From Colwellia sp. MB02u-6 (GTDB lineage Bacteria; Pseudomonadota; Gammaproteobacteria; Enterobacterales; Alteromonadaceae), in the NCBI RefSeq assembly GCF_014077095.1, contig NZ_JACGVG010000027.1, positions 310,001 through 374,000 of the forward strand: DNA of 64,000 bases, given 5' to 3'. Position numbers and translations under genes: made by a program. Below are positions 35,856-45,316 of this stretch, piece by piece; within the stretch, counting starts at the first letter, position 1; every line of letters starts with the position of its first letter. The notes below the pieces were generated by a model that had not been told where the DNA came from, did no database searches, and was given only the letters and a program-made list of their open reading frames with translations.

Positions 35856-36659
35856 GTGATTGTGATGTTTATTAGCGTATTTCTAGCCTGTGCTTTGCTG
35901 GGTGCTGTGGTGGGTTTTTTTGCTGGTTTACTCGGTATTGGTGGTGGGCTTATTATTGTGCCGGTGTTGGTGTATTTATTACCGTTATTGGGCATAAGCG
36001 CAGAGCTTGCCTTTCCTATGGCACTTGCCACATCACTGGCTTCGATCATATTCACTTCCACTTCTGCGGCTTTCGCCCATCATAAAAATGGTAATATTCC
36101 TTGGCCAATTGCTCAAAGATTGGTCATAACAGTGGCTATTGGTGCTATGCTTGGCGCCGTTATTGCCGGCATGCTGTCGTTAAAAGCCTTAACGCTAATA
36201 TTTGCCAGCGCAGTACTTATTTTAGCGGCTTATATGTTTTTATCGATTAAAGTTGAGCGCAGTGTAGCGCTACCTAGCAACTGGATATTACAATGTATTG
36301 GGCTGTTTACAGGTCTGTTAGCAAGTTTGATGGGGATTGCTGGTGGCGCTATATTGGTACCCATTTTAATGTATTGCTCATTATCTATGCGCCAAGCAAT
36401 TGGTGTGGCCACAGCAAGTGGTATTATTGTCGCGTTCTTTGGTGCTTTGGGCTATGTTATTATTGGTCTTGGACAAAGCGACTTGCCACCCTGGAGTATC
36501 GGTTATATCTATTTACCGGCCTTATTAGGTATTGTATTAACCTCATCATTATTTGCGCCACTTGGTGTAAAGGCAGGTGCTAAATTGTCTTTACCTTACT
36601 TAAAAAAAGGCTTTGCCATTTTCTTGATGTTAGTTGCCATTAAAATGATGTGGTATTAA
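35856..36659 (+). CDS. TauE/SafE family membrane permease
   Basis: A 267-residue polytopic inner-membrane protein of the TauE/SafE (DUF81) family, exporters of sulfite or organosulfonates. Two homologous halves each carry the family glycine motif: GLLGIGGGLIIVPVLVYLLP and SLMGIAGGAILVPILMY. Start codon is GTG at 35856, with an ATG three codons later as alternative. It is 38 bases after ptsP and likely co-transcribed. This gene often sits between ptsP and lgt-thyA in marine gammaproteobacteria, but no lgt follows here. Confidence 0.87.
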   Translation: MIVMFISVFLACALLGAVVGFFAGLLGIGGGLIIVPVLVYLLPLLGISAELAFPMALATSLASIIFTSTSAAFAHHKNGNIPWPIAQRLVITVAIGAMLGAVIAGMLSLKALTLIFASAVLILAAYMFLSIKVERSVALPSNWILQCIGLFTGLLASLMGIAGGAILVPILMYCSLSMRQAIGVATASGIIVAFFGALGYVIIGLGQSDLPPWSIGYIYLPALLGIVLTSSLFAPLGVKAGAKLSLPYLKKGFAIFLMLVAIKMMWY

Positions 36660-36693
36660 CGGGTTGGCGTCGCTCAGTTTTGTAAAAATAATT

Positions 36694-36726
36694 GAGCCTA
36701 ATTGTCGATAATTAGGCTCTTCTTTA
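36694..36726 (+). terminator. Terminator of ptsP-TauE unit
   Basis: GAGCCTAATT pairs with AATTAGGCTC around GTCGAT and is followed by TTCTTT. It starts 35 bases after the permease stop. Confidence 0.85.
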
Positions 36727-36862
36727 TCAACAATTTCACGCAAAAAAAGCCAAATACTGATAAACTGACCATGTAAAAATCAGTGGTTAAGTTTACCGCT
36801 TTAGCCTTACGGTATTTGGCGTAAACTATTTGTTCTAATTAATAACGTTAAAGGAAAACCTA

Positions 36863-37696
36863 GTGAAAGCATATCTTGATTTAATGCGCCATGTTAGAGA
36901 CGAAGGAGTTGAAAAATCTGATCGTACTGGTACCGGCACTAAAAGTATATTTGGTCATCAAATGCGTTTTGATCTTGCGAAAGGGTTTCCGTTAGTAACC
37001 ACGAAAAAATGTCATCTTAAGTCGATAATTCATGAATTATTGTGGTTTATAAAGGGTGAGTCGAATATCGCTTATTTACAGCAAAATGGCGTGAAAATTT
37101 GGGATGCTTGGGCCACTGATGAAGGTGAGCTTGGCCCAGTATACGGAGTGCAATGGCGTAACTGGCCGGCACAAAATGGTGAAACTATTGATCAATTAGC
37201 ACAATTAATTGATGATTTAAAAAATAATCCTGATTCACGTCGCCATATCATTACCGCTTGGAACCCTGCGTTATTACCTGATACCTCGATAAGTCCAGCC
37301 GCTAATGCGGCACTGGGAAAACAAGCTTTACCACCATGCCATACGCTGTTTCAGTTTTATGTCTTAAATGGCCGATTGAGCTGTCAGCTATACCAGAGAA
37401 GTGCAGATATTTTTCTTGGTGTGCCATTTAATATCGCTAGTTATGCCTTGTTTACTATGATGATCGCGCAAGTTTGTGATTTAGAACTGGGTGACTTTGT
37501 CCATACTTTTGGTGACGCGCATTTATATTTAAATCATCTTGAGCAAGTCGACGAGCAATTATCGCGTGAGCCTTTGCCATTACCCAATATGTGGATTAAT
37601 CCTGAAGTAAAAAGTATCTTTGATTTTACTTTCGCAGATTTTGAACTACAAAACTATCAAGCTCACCCACACATTAAAGCCGCTATTTCGGTATAA
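36863..37696 (+). CDS. thyA: Thymidylate synthase ThyA
   Basis: Converts dUMP to dTMP with methylene-tetrahydrofolate. The 277-residue protein has the folate/dUMP motifs [20 protein letters not shown], the catalytic Cys159 in [28 protein letters not shown] and the C-terminal [10 protein letters not shown]. Relative to E. coli (264 residues, Cys146) it has a 13-residue insertion just before the active site, around [13 protein letters not shown], a known feature of some marine gammaproteobacterial ThyA. SD AAAGGAAA precedes the start codon. A hairpin follows at 37711. Confidence 0.97.
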   Translation: MKAYLDLMRHVRDEGVEKSDRTGTGTKSIFGHQMRFDLAKGFPLVTTKKCHLKSIIHELLWFIKGESNIAYLQQNGVKIWDAWATDEGELGPVYGVQWRNWPAQNGETIDQLAQLIDDLKNNPDSRRHIITAWNPALLPDTSISPAANAALGKQALPPCHTLFQFYVLNGRLSCQLYQRSADIFLGVPFNIASYALFTMMIAQVCDLELGDFVHTFGDAHLYLNHLEQVDEQLSREPLPLPNMWINPEVKSIFDFTFADFELQNYQAHPHIKAAISV

Positions 37697-37710
37697 TTGA
37701 GCCAATTTTA

Positions 37711-37737
37711 TAGCAAAAGTGTTGTGCACTTTTGCTA
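37711..37737 (+). terminator. Hairpin after thyA
   Basis: TAGCAAAAGTG pairs perfectly with CACTTTTGCTA over 11 bases around TTGTG, 14 bases after thyA. The following sequence is T-rich (TTAATTTTTAATTTTC) but not a clean run. Confidence 0.7.
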
Positions 37738-37869
37738 ACCTTAATTTTTAATTTTCTTTATCAAAACAACCTCTACCTTGATATCGCACACGTTTTAGTA
37801 ATAAATTTGGACCAATCCACTTTTGGTATAATACAACTACACCATTATTGGATGCAGATGAAATTGTAT

Positions 37870-38100
37870 TTAGTTTGCTCTGGATAGCCACTGATTGAAT
37901 AAATTAAAATGAATAGCGGCTGTTTTAATACGCGATATTTTTTCTACGTCAACCCATTCCAAAAATTGTTCATTATTTGCAGTTCTTATTTTAATTAAAA
38001 AATCATCAGATTTGCATATAGTTGTATCAACTTCAGTGTTAGTTAGGGTGACAAAAGGTTCATAGGCTAACGTTGTACACGCGCAATTTTTTATCCACAT
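37870..38100 (-). CDS. Short hypothetical protein
   Basis: A 76-residue frame from ATG at 38100 on the minus strand. The product has three cysteines near the N-terminus (MWIKNCACTTLAYEPF and TTICKSDD) and a strand/helix pattern with EWVDVEKISRIKTAAIHFN. No overlapping gene competes. I do not recognise a family; a ribosome-binding site is weak. It may be a small orphan gene or a chance open frame. Confidence 0.4.
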   Translation of the reverse strand: MWIKNCACTTLAYEPFVTLTNTEVDTTICKSDDFLIKIRTANNEQFLEWVDVEKISRIKTAAIHFNLFNQWLSRAN

Positions 38101-38442
38101 TTTATTACTTAGTATGGCTTTATCTGAATCTCTTGCTTCAACTCCCTTGATATCAGGGCTTCAGGTTGCCATAGTAGCCATTAAAGCTAAAAGTATGAAA
38201 CCATTACCACCATTTTTTTGGCTCAGTCTGATGCGATGTGTTGGAAGGTGCTGCTAAGTTTACTGAGATAGTGATGTCCTAGGATGATTTAACTATTTTG
38301 TCAAAAGAGGTTTACTACTTTAGTTTTATTCGATTTTTGTATAGTTTATTATGAAATATTTAATTATTGATCAAGCCGTTAATTTAAACTTAAAAAAAAG
38401 GTGCTGAGTAGCACCTTTTTAACTAACTATTTTAGCGATAAA
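38101..38442. other. Gene-free AT-rich region
   Basis: This 342-base region lies between a short hypothetical gene and rdgC. Its right end holds the rdgC terminator. The rest shows no coding or repeat signal that I can support. Confidence 0.4.
38392..38420 (-). terminator. Terminator of rdgC
   Basis: AAAAAGGTGCT pairs with AGCACCTTTTT around GAGT. On the minus strand the run of T after the stem is eight bases long, fitting a terminator for rdgC; the plus strand has five T. Confidence 0.88.
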
Positions 38443-39363
38443 CTATGCTTCTAAATAATCACTGGCTTTAAGTGAAAACTCAGCTAACAAGTGATCTATA
38501 AAACGGTTTAACTCACCGGCCATTAAAGCAAAGTCCGCATCGAGTTTTGCGACAATATCATCACTATCAATATCGTCGTTTTGCTCTTGAATAACGTCAT
38601 AGAATTTAAGACGTTTGACGGCTAAATCGTCACACAATATAAATGACAAGGATTCGTCCCACTCTAGCGCTACTTTGACGACATATTTATCAGCATCTAA
38701 GTGTGCTTTGATTTCTTCACTGGTAAGATCTTGGTTTTTAACCCTAACCACTGCGCCATCATCGCCTAAGGCATTGAACTCGGCTTCCATGCCTAATTGA
38801 AAGTTAGCGCCTAAGTTACTTTCGACTAACCATTCGGTCATAACTTCATCAGGGGCTTTTTCTGGTGACGGCGTTGTCACGGGCAATGTACCAAGTGATT
38901 TACGTAAAAGTGCCAAAAAGTCTTCGGCTTTACCACGACTACTGGTATCAATAACAATAATGTTATGCACAGCATTAATATAAGCACGAGTATCACTAAA
39001 GCGAGAAAATGCTCGTGGTAGTAACTCAAAAATAATATCTTCTTTAAACTGCTCTTTCTCTTTTTTAGTGGCGCCGCGTGATTGCTCTGCTTCTAATTGC
39101 GCTACTTTTTGTTCAATCATGTCTTTAACAACAGGAGCGGGTAGAATTTTTTCTTCTTTGCGTGCACACAATAAATAATTACCGTTTACCGCGTGAACAG
39201 TTGAGTCGCCATGCTTGCCTAAGGCATTAACCCAACCAAAATGTGATTGTTCAGTTGAAGCACAGGGCGTAAATAAATGCTCAGATAATTGTTTCTCTAA
39301 ATCTTCTTCAGAACAATCAAAAGGGCGGGTAAAGGCAAAAAAGTATAGGTTTTTAAACCACAT
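38443..39363 (-). CDS. rdgC: Recombination-associated protein RdgC
   Basis: Ring-forming DNA-binding protein that limits RecA action at forks. The 306-residue product starts MWFKNLYFFAFTRPFDCSEE, the family N-terminus; I chose ATG 39363, which has TAGGAT 9 bases upstream, over a start 18 codons earlier. The conserved LLPRAFSRFSDTRAYI and ALEWDESLSFILCDDLAVKR regions are present. Standard length. It is monocistronic with a strong terminator behind, and its upstream region carries the small inverted-repeat element at 39418. Confidence 0.95.
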   Translation of the reverse strand: MWFKNLYFFAFTRPFDCSEEDLEKQLSEHLFTPCASTEQSHFGWVNALGKHGDSTVHAVNGNYLLCARKEEKILPAPVVKDMIEQKVAQLEAEQSRGATKKEKEQFKEDIIFELLPRAFSRFSDTRAYINAVHNIIVIDTSSRGKAEDFLALLRKSLGTLPVTTPSPEKAPDEVMTEWLVESNLGANFQLGMEAEFNALGDDGAVVRVKNQDLTSEEIKAHLDADKYVVKVALEWDESLSFILCDDLAVKRLKFYDVIQEQNDDIDSDDIVAKLDADFALMAGELNRFIDHLLAEFSLKASDYLEA

Positions 39364-39417
39364 TAAGATGATCCTAGGCCCGATAAAAGTGGGCGAATAA
39401 TTGAAAAACGAGGGCAC

Positions 39418-39483
39418 TATACCCGTTCAACTTCAAGCTAAAATCAGTATCTTAAAGTTGAGCAGGTACGTTGAACGGGTATA
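39418..39483. repeat. Small element with perfect 14-bp terminal inverted repeats
   Basis: TATACCCGTTCAAC at the left end is repeated as its perfect reverse complement GTTGAACGGGTATA at the right end of a 66-base element. A nested inverted repeat, CAACTTCAAG with CTTAAAGTTG (9 of 10), lies inside. The ends resemble those of the larger element at 12783. It sits between rdgC and the sensor kinase and looks like a minimal MITE-like derivative. Confidence 0.8.
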
Positions 39484-39541
39484 TTACCGTACTTGTTTCC
39501 ATCACGCACGCCTTAGATTAATCTCATTAGGCAAGGAGCAG

Positions 39542-41293
39542 TTAGTGCATATTATCAAACTTGATATCATAACTTAGCCCTTGTTTAAGAGCCGAATTTG
39601 CACTAACGCTGCCATTTAAAGTGTCATTTACCAGGTTATTAACGATATAAGTGCCTAAGCCTGTGCCGCCTCTATTTCCTGCGGTAGTATAAAATGGGTC
39701 AAAGAGGTGTGTTAATTGTTCGTCAGATAACCCGTGGCCATTGTCCTTATATGTTATATGCACATGTTCACCGTTGATTTGTACTAATATGGTAATTACA
39801 CCGCGCTCTATATCTTTAAAGCCATGCATGATTGAGTTGATGATTAGGTTGGTAAATATTTGAGAAATAGCGCCCGCGTGGCAATAAACTTCAGCATCGT
39901 TGGGACAATATACTTCAATCTTGTGTTGGGTTTTTTTTAATTTAGGGTGCAATGAATGGATGATTTCATCCATATATTTGCCCAGATTGACTTGACGAAT
40001 TTTTTCGCTTATCTGGTCAACCGCCACTTGTTTATAACTCGTGACCAATTCAGAGGCACGTTCGAGGTTGTTTAACACTAAATTAAGACCTTGTTCTGAA
40101 TTCTTGGTAAAGTCATTAAGCACTCGTTTCGAGAGTTTATTGTCTTTGATGTCTGCTTTAAGCGCAGTGAGTAAATCTGCCAGGTAAGATGTGGAGGTTA
40201 TACTGACGCCTATTGGGGTATTAATTTCATGGGTCACTTCGGCGGAAATACTGCCAAGTACCGCCATTTTCTCTGCGTCAAGTAAGCGCTCTTGTGCTTT
40301 TTTTAATTGAATAATAGAACTTTTTAATTCGTGATTTGTTTCGAGCAAAGTTTTTTCTGTGGTGCTTCTGCGAGCATTTTCGGTTTGTAGATTTTTTTGC
40401 TGAGTTAATAATTCACGTTGTTGCATTTCCATTTTTAACATCGAGGTACTTAATGATGAGGTTTTACGTGCTACCTCTTGTTCAAGTATCAGGTTTTGTT
40501 CATCAAGTTTATTGTTAGCGGATATAATGTTGCTTTGGGCTAGGGCGAGTTTGTCTTTATACGCCACCAGTTCATCAATTAAATTATTATAGGCGTTTTG
40601 CAGAATGTTTAATTCGTTATTCTCATAGTTAATTACGTGCAATTTAGAGGCTTCAGGGTCATCGATATCAAATTGATTAATTTGTTCGGTTAGTGCGTTA
40701 AGTGGATTGGTCAAAAGGCTTGAAAAAGCTAAGGAAAATAACAACACCAGTGCGGCGGTTTTCACCATGGCATTACCAATAAGAAAATAAATACCTACCT
40801 GTATTCGGTTAAAAATGACCTCATTACTGGATAATAAGGTCACTGAGCCAACTTTAGTAGTGCGACCTGAAAATTCAAAAATTAATGGAAAGCCATGACC
40901 AAATAATCCTTCGCTGTGGGAGCTAACACTAAAATATTCAAGGTTGTTAACGTCATCGCGAACTGACTCAATATAAAGCGTTTCTTTATCAGCTGTTAAG
41001 CCTAATTGGGCGATAATGAGATTGTTTTCATCGGTAACTGTGATGCCTTTAATCATTGGAATAGCAATTAAGCCTTCTGCAATAGATATCGCTTGTTGGG
41101 TATTTAGTTCCCATACTGCTCGGGTTAGACTGCCACTAAAAGTTTTTTCTAGGGTGAGTAATTCATTGGCAATGTGATTTTTGGTATTGATGTATTCGGC
41201 ACCAATTTGTACACAAGTAACAATAAATGTCAGAACAAAATATAATGACAATACTCGTGTAAGTAACTTTCGTGACAGGCTATTTGATTTCAT
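39542..41293 (-). CDS. Sensor histidine kinase, orphan
   Basis: A 583-residue inner-membrane kinase. Two membrane helices (about 10-32 and 165-192) flank a periplasmic sensor; a HAMP-like segment is followed by a long coiled coil (about 240-340). The phospho-acceptor region has His355 in AEVTHEINTPIG, typical of the HisKA-NtrB-like class. The ATP-binding domain shows NLIINSIMHGF, YKDNGHGLS and GNRGGTGLGTYIVNNLV. There is no response regulator next to it, so the partner must be elsewhere. The signal is unknown. Confidence 0.9.
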   Translation of the reverse strand: MKSNSLSRKLLTRVLSLYFVLTFIVTCVQIGAEYINTKNHIANELLTLEKTFSGSLTRAVWELNTQQAISIAEGLIAIPMIKGITVTDENNLIIAQLGLTADKETLYIESVRDDVNNLEYFSVSSHSEGLFGHGFPLIFEFSGRTTKVGSVTLLSSNEVIFNRIQVGIYFLIGNAMVKTAALVLLFSLAFSSLLTNPLNALTEQINQFDIDDPEASKLHVINYENNELNILQNAYNNLIDELVAYKDKLALAQSNIISANNKLDEQNLILEQEVARKTSSLSTSMLKMEMQQRELLTQQKNLQTENARRSTTEKTLLETNHELKSSIIQLKKAQERLLDAEKMAVLGSISAEVTHEINTPIGVSITSTSYLADLLTALKADIKDNKLSKRVLNDFTKNSEQGLNLVLNNLERASELVTSYKQVAVDQISEKIRQVNLGKYMDEIIHSLHPKLKKTQHKIEVYCPNDAEVYCHAGAISQIFTNLIINSIMHGFKDIERGVITILVQINGEHVHITYKDNGHGLSDEQLTHLFDPFYTTAGNRGGTGLGTYIVNNLVNDTLNGSVSANSALKQGLSYDIKFDNMH

Positions 41294-41540
41294 TAAAGTT
41301 TTCTTTTGTTAGTGTTACTTTATTTTGCTGTTTTAAAGTAGTTTAACGTTATTATAAAGTTAACAACTTTAATTAATAATTTGAGTGATAAATCAGCGCT
41401 ATGTTTTCAGCATAATTCATGCGATAAAAAGGGAACAGCGTTAATTTACCGCAAAAGCACTATAAAAGCTCGATGTAGTGGTTATTAAGCATTAATACAA
41501 AGTGTTTGTTTTGGCATAATGGTGAGAAATTATTGCTTGA

Positions 41541-41562
41541 TGTCACAATAATGTCATAAAGA
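41541..41562 (+). promoter_or_regulatory. Pho box upstream of porin gene
   Basis: TGTCACAATAA and TGTCATAAAGA are direct repeats spaced 11 bases, the layout of PhoB binding boxes (CTGTCAT repeats). It lies 57 bases before the porin start, and the neighbouring genes are phoB and phoR. Confidence 0.85.
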
Positions 41563-41618
41563 TTAGGCAAACTAAGCTCAATTATTTTTAGCTATATTAA
41601 TTTCTTAAAGGTATCAAC

Positions 41619-42545
41619 ATGAAACATACTTACAACAAAATCGCTGTCGTTTTATTGTCTTCTTTATCATTGTCGGCATTTGCAGCTGATGTTGAAGTTT
41701 ACGGCAAAGCAAATATTTCACTGCAATCTTCTGATGAAGGTGAAGGGTCATTTACAGAAGTAAAAAGTAATGCTTCACGTATTGGACTTAAAGGTACACA
41801 TGATCTGGGTGACGGCTTATCTGTTATCTATAAAGCAGAGTTTCAGGTTGACTTAGATGGTGATAGTGCAAAAGGTGATAGTATTACTGATCGTAACCAG
41901 TATGTTGGCTTAGCCGGTGGTTTTGGTGAGGTTTTATTGGGTAAAAATGACACTATGCTTAAGCAATCACAAGGCAAAGTTGATTTATTTAGTGATTTAA
42001 ATGGTGATATCAAAAGTTTATGGAAAGGTGAAAACCGCATGGCGGACACACTTTCTTATAAATCACCTAAATTTAATGATTTTCAATTAGGTGTTACTTA
42101 TATCGCTGAAGATGCGGTTGACGCAGTAAATGGTGTTTCAGTTGCCATATTTTACGGTGATGCAAAACTGAAAAAATCAAAAGTATTTGCTTCAGTTGCT
42201 ATTGATTCTGATGTCAAAGGTTACGATATAATGCGTGCGACGATTCAAGGTAAAGTCTCTGGTGTTGTCTTGGGCGCCATAGTGCAAAGCCAAGAAAAAA
42301 TAGATGGTACTGGTGAAATGGATGGTTTCATGGTGTCGGCTAAATATAAAATGGATAAAATAACCTTTAAAGGCCAATATCAAGCGGCTGACTTTAAAGG
42401 CGGTGATGATAAATCTGGTATTACTCTTGGTGCAGATTATTCACTAGCTAAAAGCACTAAGCTATACACTTTTTACACAACTTTTGATATGGACAGTGGC
42501 GAAGACCAAAATTACTTAGCCGCGGGTATCGAATATAAGTTTTAA
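41619..42545 (+). CDS. Outer-membrane porin, Pho-regulated
   Basis: A 308-residue porin. A signal peptide ends at SAFAA (about residue 22), then ADVEVYGKANISLQ opens a 16-strand barrel typical of Gram-negative porins, with SRIGLKGTHDLGDGLSVIYK and NQYVGLAGGFGEVLLGKND as the loop/constriction region. It ends in the aromatic Phe (EYKF). The Pho box just upstream suggests it is made under phosphate starvation, like PhoE, so phosphate or polyphosphate uptake across the outer membrane is a reasonable inference. A terminator follows. Confidence 0.92.
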   Translation: MKHTYNKIAVVLLSSLSLSAFAADVEVYGKANISLQSSDEGEGSFTEVKSNASRIGLKGTHDLGDGLSVIYKAEFQVDLDGDSAKGDSITDRNQYVGLAGGFGEVLLGKNDTMLKQSQGKVDLFSDLNGDIKSLWKGENRMADTLSYKSPKFNDFQLGVTYIAEDAVDAVNGVSVAIFYGDAKLKKSKVFASVAIDSDVKGYDIMRATIQGKVSGVVLGAIVQSQEKIDGTGEMDGFMVSAKYKMDKITFKGQYQAADFKGGDDKSGITLGADYSLAKSTKLYTFYTTFDMDSGEDQNYLAAGIEYKF

Positions 42546-42573
42546 CCATGGTAGTTGTTTATACATTAATGAT

Positions 42574-42599
42574 AAAAAGGCGCTTTGTGCGGCTTTTTT
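42574..42599 (+). terminator. Terminator of porin gene
   Basis: AAAAAGGCGC and GTGCGGCTTTTTT form an interrupted stem with a G-G mismatch, ending in six T. It starts 29 bases after the porin stop. Confidence 0.65.
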
Positions 42600-42700
42600 C
42601 TTGCCTAATTGTTGGGTATCGATGATCATAACAACAATAACAAACAGATTAATTTTGCTAAGGGTTTAACAAATTAACCCAATGGTAATAATTCTATCGT

Positions 42701-42722
42701 TGTCATGAAACTGTCACAATAA
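42701..42722 (+). promoter_or_regulatory. Pho box upstream of phoB
   Basis: TGTCATGAAAC and TGTCACAATAA are direct repeats 11 bases apart, a strong match to the PhoB box, 46 bases before the phoB start. It implies autoregulation of phoBR. Confidence 0.9.
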
Positions 42723-42767
42723 TTTATCACAATGTTTGCTATACGATTAGGCGATTAGGAAGGATAC

Positions 42768-43469
42768 ATGAGTAGACAGATTTTGGTTGTTGAAGACGAA
42801 GCGGCAATAAGAGAAATGATCATCTTTGTTTTGGAGCAAAATGGTTTTAACGCCATCGAGGCTGAAACAATAGAGGAAGCACAAGCTAAAATTAAAGAAC
42901 CTTATCCTGATTTAATTTTATTGGATTGGATGTTACCAGGTGGCACAGGTGTAAAGTTAGCAAAATCATTAAAACAAAATGAGTATACCCGTACCATTCC
43001 AATTATTATGCTAACCGCTAGAGCAGACGAAGACGATAAAGTTAAAGGCTTTGAAGCAGGCATTGATGACTACGTAACTAAACCTTTCTCACCGAAAGAA
43101 TTAATTGCCCGCATTAAGGCGGTTATTCGCCGCGTCACGCCCACAGCGTTAGAAGAGACCATTGATTTTCACGGCATTACCTTAGACCCAGTAGCGCATC
43201 GCGTATCAATAAATAATAACAATTTAGACCTTGGCCCAACAGAGTTTCGTTTGTTACATTTTTTCCTAACCCATACTGAACGGGTTTATAGCCGAGAGCA
43301 ATTACTAGACAATGTATGGGGCACAAACGTTTATGTTGAAGACAGAACGGTTGATGTCCATATTCGACGTTTACGTAAAGCTATTTCTGGTGACGGCCAT
43401 GAAGATTTTATTCAGACGGTACGGGGTTCAGGTTATCGCTTTTCAGGCAAAATTCAACCCTCAGGTTAA
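42768..43469 (+). CDS. phoB: Phosphate response regulator PhoB
   Basis: Two-component response regulator that binds Pho boxes when phosphorylated. The 233-residue protein has a receiver domain with Asp10, the phospho-acceptor Asp53 in [11 protein letters not shown] and Lys105 in VTKPFSP, and an OmpR-type winged helix (about 130-228, [24 protein letters not shown] and the recognition region [19 protein letters not shown]). It is preceded by its own Pho box and followed 10 bases later by phoR, so the two form an operon. Confidence 0.97.
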   Translation: MSRQILVVEDEAAIREMIIFVLEQNGFNAIEAETIEEAQAKIKEPYPDLILLDWMLPGGTGVKLAKSLKQNEYTRTIPIIMLTARADEDDKVKGFEAGIDDYVTKPFSPKELIARIKAVIRRVTPTALEETIDFHGITLDPVAHRVSINNNNLDLGPTEFRLLHFFLTHTERVYSREQLLDNVWGTNVYVEDRTVDVHIRRLRKAISGDGHEDFIQTVRGSGYRFSGKIQPSG

Positions 43470-43479
43470 TGACTAATTT

Positions 43480-44787
43480 ATGTTTTTTCGCATTTCAGCT
43501 AGAACGCTTTTTACCCGTATTGTCAGCGTAATTATTGTCAGCGGCTTTATTGGCTCTTTGTTTGGTCAAACATTTCTTGCTGTCAGCATTGTCTCACTAT
43601 GCCTGCTTGCTTGGCATTATAATCACTTGTTTAAATTGATTAAGTGGCTGTGGCAAGGGAAATCAATAGCACCACCACAAGCTAATGGCATTTGGGGCAG
43701 AATATACGATGGTCTTTATCGCCGTATTCGCAAACAGCGCTTAAAACAGAAGCAGCTCAATGAACGTATTCGAAAGTTTCGTGATGGTGCTGAAGCCTTG
43801 CCTGATGCAGCGTTAGTGCTATCAACTGAGCTGATCATCTTATGGGGTAATAAAAAAGCTTCAAAGCTTTTAGGGGTTCGTTGGCCCGATGACATTGGTT
43901 TACGTATTGACAATTTGATTCGATTTCCAGAATTTTATAAATACCTAGGTGATGGCGACTACAATAGCCCTTGTTTAATTACTTCACCGGTAAATAACGA
44001 GTTACAGCTTGAACTGCGTATGATGGCTTACGGTAGTGATCAAATTTTATTATTAGCGCGTGATATCAGTAAAATACAACGGTTAGAGGAAATGCGCCGT
44101 GATTTTGTTGCTAATGTATCCCATGAGCTAAAAACGCCTCTAACAGTGGTACGCGGTTATGTTGAAATGGTACAAGCCAGTGAAACTGCTCTGGACCCAC
44201 ATTGGAAAAAAGCGTTTACCACGATAGAAACACAAGTGTCACGAATGGATAGGCTAGTTGAACAACTTTTAGTGCTATCACGAGTCGAGCATAATGTTGA
44301 CGCAGATAATCATCAAGAAGTTAATTTGTCGCGCTTAATCTTAATGGTAATTGAAGAGGTGCAGTGGCTAAATCAAGACAAAAACCATAATATTAACCAT
44401 GATATTAACCATGATATTGCGCCAAATATAAGTATTAATGGCAATGAACATGAATTAAAAAGCGCCTGCTTGAATTTAATTTCAAATGCCATTGCCTATA
44501 CTCCGGCTAATGGTATTATTGATATCAGGCTTCGTAATGACGGTAATAAAATACGCTTTAGTGTTAAAGATAATGGCCCCGGTATTAAACCTGAGCATGT
44601 TAATCGTTTAACCGAACGCTTTTTCCGTGTTGATAAGTCTCGCTCACGAAATACGGGTGGCTCTGGGCTCGGTTTGGCGATAGTTAAACATGTGTTGAAT
44701 CACCACCACGGCGAGCTTTCAATTGAAAGTGACTGGCATCAAGGTAGCGAATTTATTATCTATTTCAGTCCTGAAATCGCTAAATAA
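43480..44787 (+). CDS. phoR: Phosphate sensor kinase PhoR
   Basis: Inner-membrane histidine kinase that senses phosphate status through the Pst complex and PhoU. The 435-residue protein has two short N-terminal membrane helices (about 12-45), a PAS domain (about 105-195), His215 in ANVSHELKTPLTVVRGYVEM, and an ATP-binding domain with SNAIAYTP, KDNGPGIKPEH and the GGSGLGLAIVKHV G2 box. Before the ATP domain there is a short Asn-His-Asp-Ile repeat (about 303-315), encoded by 12-bp direct repeats, which is not typical of PhoR. It follows phoB by 10 bases. Confidence 0.96.
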   Translation: MFFRISARTLFTRIVSVIIVSGFIGSLFGQTFLAVSIVSLCLLAWHYNHLFKLIKWLWQGKSIAPPQANGIWGRIYDGLYRRIRKQRLKQKQLNERIRKFRDGAEALPDAALVLSTELIILWGNKKASKLLGVRWPDDIGLRIDNLIRFPEFYKYLGDGDYNSPCLITSPVNNELQLELRMMAYGSDQILLLARDISKIQRLEEMRRDFVANVSHELKTPLTVVRGYVEMVQASETALDPHWKKAFTTIETQVSRMDRLVEQLLVLSRVEHNVDADNHQEVNLSRLILMVIEEVQWLNQDKNHNINHDINHDIAPNISINGNEHELKSACLNLISNAIAYTPANGIIDIRLRNDGNKIRFSVKDNGPGIKPEHVNRLTERFFRVDKSRSRNTGGSGLGLAIVKHVLNHHHGELSIESDWHQGSEFIIYFSPEIAK

Positions 44788-45018
44788 TACGCTTATTAAT
44801 ATGTTGTCCGCATGACTAAATCTCATTGTTGGGTTATTTTTCTATCTTAAGATTCAAATAACTTATCTAAGAAGAATAAAAGCCATTTGTAATTAATTTT
44901 ACATTTATTGTCTGTATAGTTTTGGCTATCCAATCTATCACTTAGCAAGGCTCAAACACTACTCAAACACCATATATTTTGTGCCGATACACTTGCTTAG
45001 CAAATCAGCTTTAAACAT

Positions 45019-45045
45019 AAAGCCTACTAGGGCTTTGGTGTTTTT
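45019..45045 (+). terminator. Weak terminator after phoR
   Basis: AAAGCC pairs with GGCTTT around TACTAG, followed after GGTG by five T. It is a short stem 230 bases after the phoR stop. Confidence 0.4.
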
Positions 45046-45106
45046 ACGGTAAATAAAATGCTTAACCTAGTACTCAAAAGCCCAGCCTCGACAAATAAAC
45101 TTAAAC

Positions 45107-45161
45107 CTGATGGACTAAAGCCGCCCCTACACAGGGCTGCAGGTGATAATATAGTTTTGGT
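45107..45161. repeat. REP-like half element
   Basis: CTGATGGACTAAAG and the following about 40 bases (CTACACAGGGCTGCAGGTGA then TAATATAGTTTTGG) align with the left arm and spacer of the element at 14329. The right arm is missing. This shows the sequence is dispersed in the genome. Confidence 0.7.
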
Positions 45162-45224
45162 AATTGTTTGCTTTTAACTGAAAGCTGACAGCTATTGCTT
45201 TTCAACAGACAGCTTTTTTAGGCT

Positions 45225-45262
45225 TGTCATACAAGTGTCACAAACTTTACTTATTATTGTCA
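45225..45262 (+). promoter_or_regulatory. Pho boxes upstream of pstS
   Basis: TGTCATACAAG and TGTCACAAACT are direct repeats at 45225 and 45236; another TGTCA lies at 45258, exactly two 11-base turns further on. The array ends 54 bases before the pstS start and matches PhoB box layout. A further TGTCA at 45282 is out of phase. Confidence 0.88.
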
Positions 45263-45316
45263 CATTCACTTTCTATAGTGTTGTCAAATTAATTAGAGTT
45301 CTCATCGGAGAGTAAC

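Larger units (their letters stand above)
44788..45316. other. phoR-pstS intergenic region
   Basis: This 529-base gap holds a weak phoR terminator (45019-45045), a half copy of the REP-like element (45107-45161), a possible hairpin (AAAGCTGAC/GACAGCTTT near 45181-45216) and the pstS Pho boxes. I see no gene. Confidence 0.5.
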
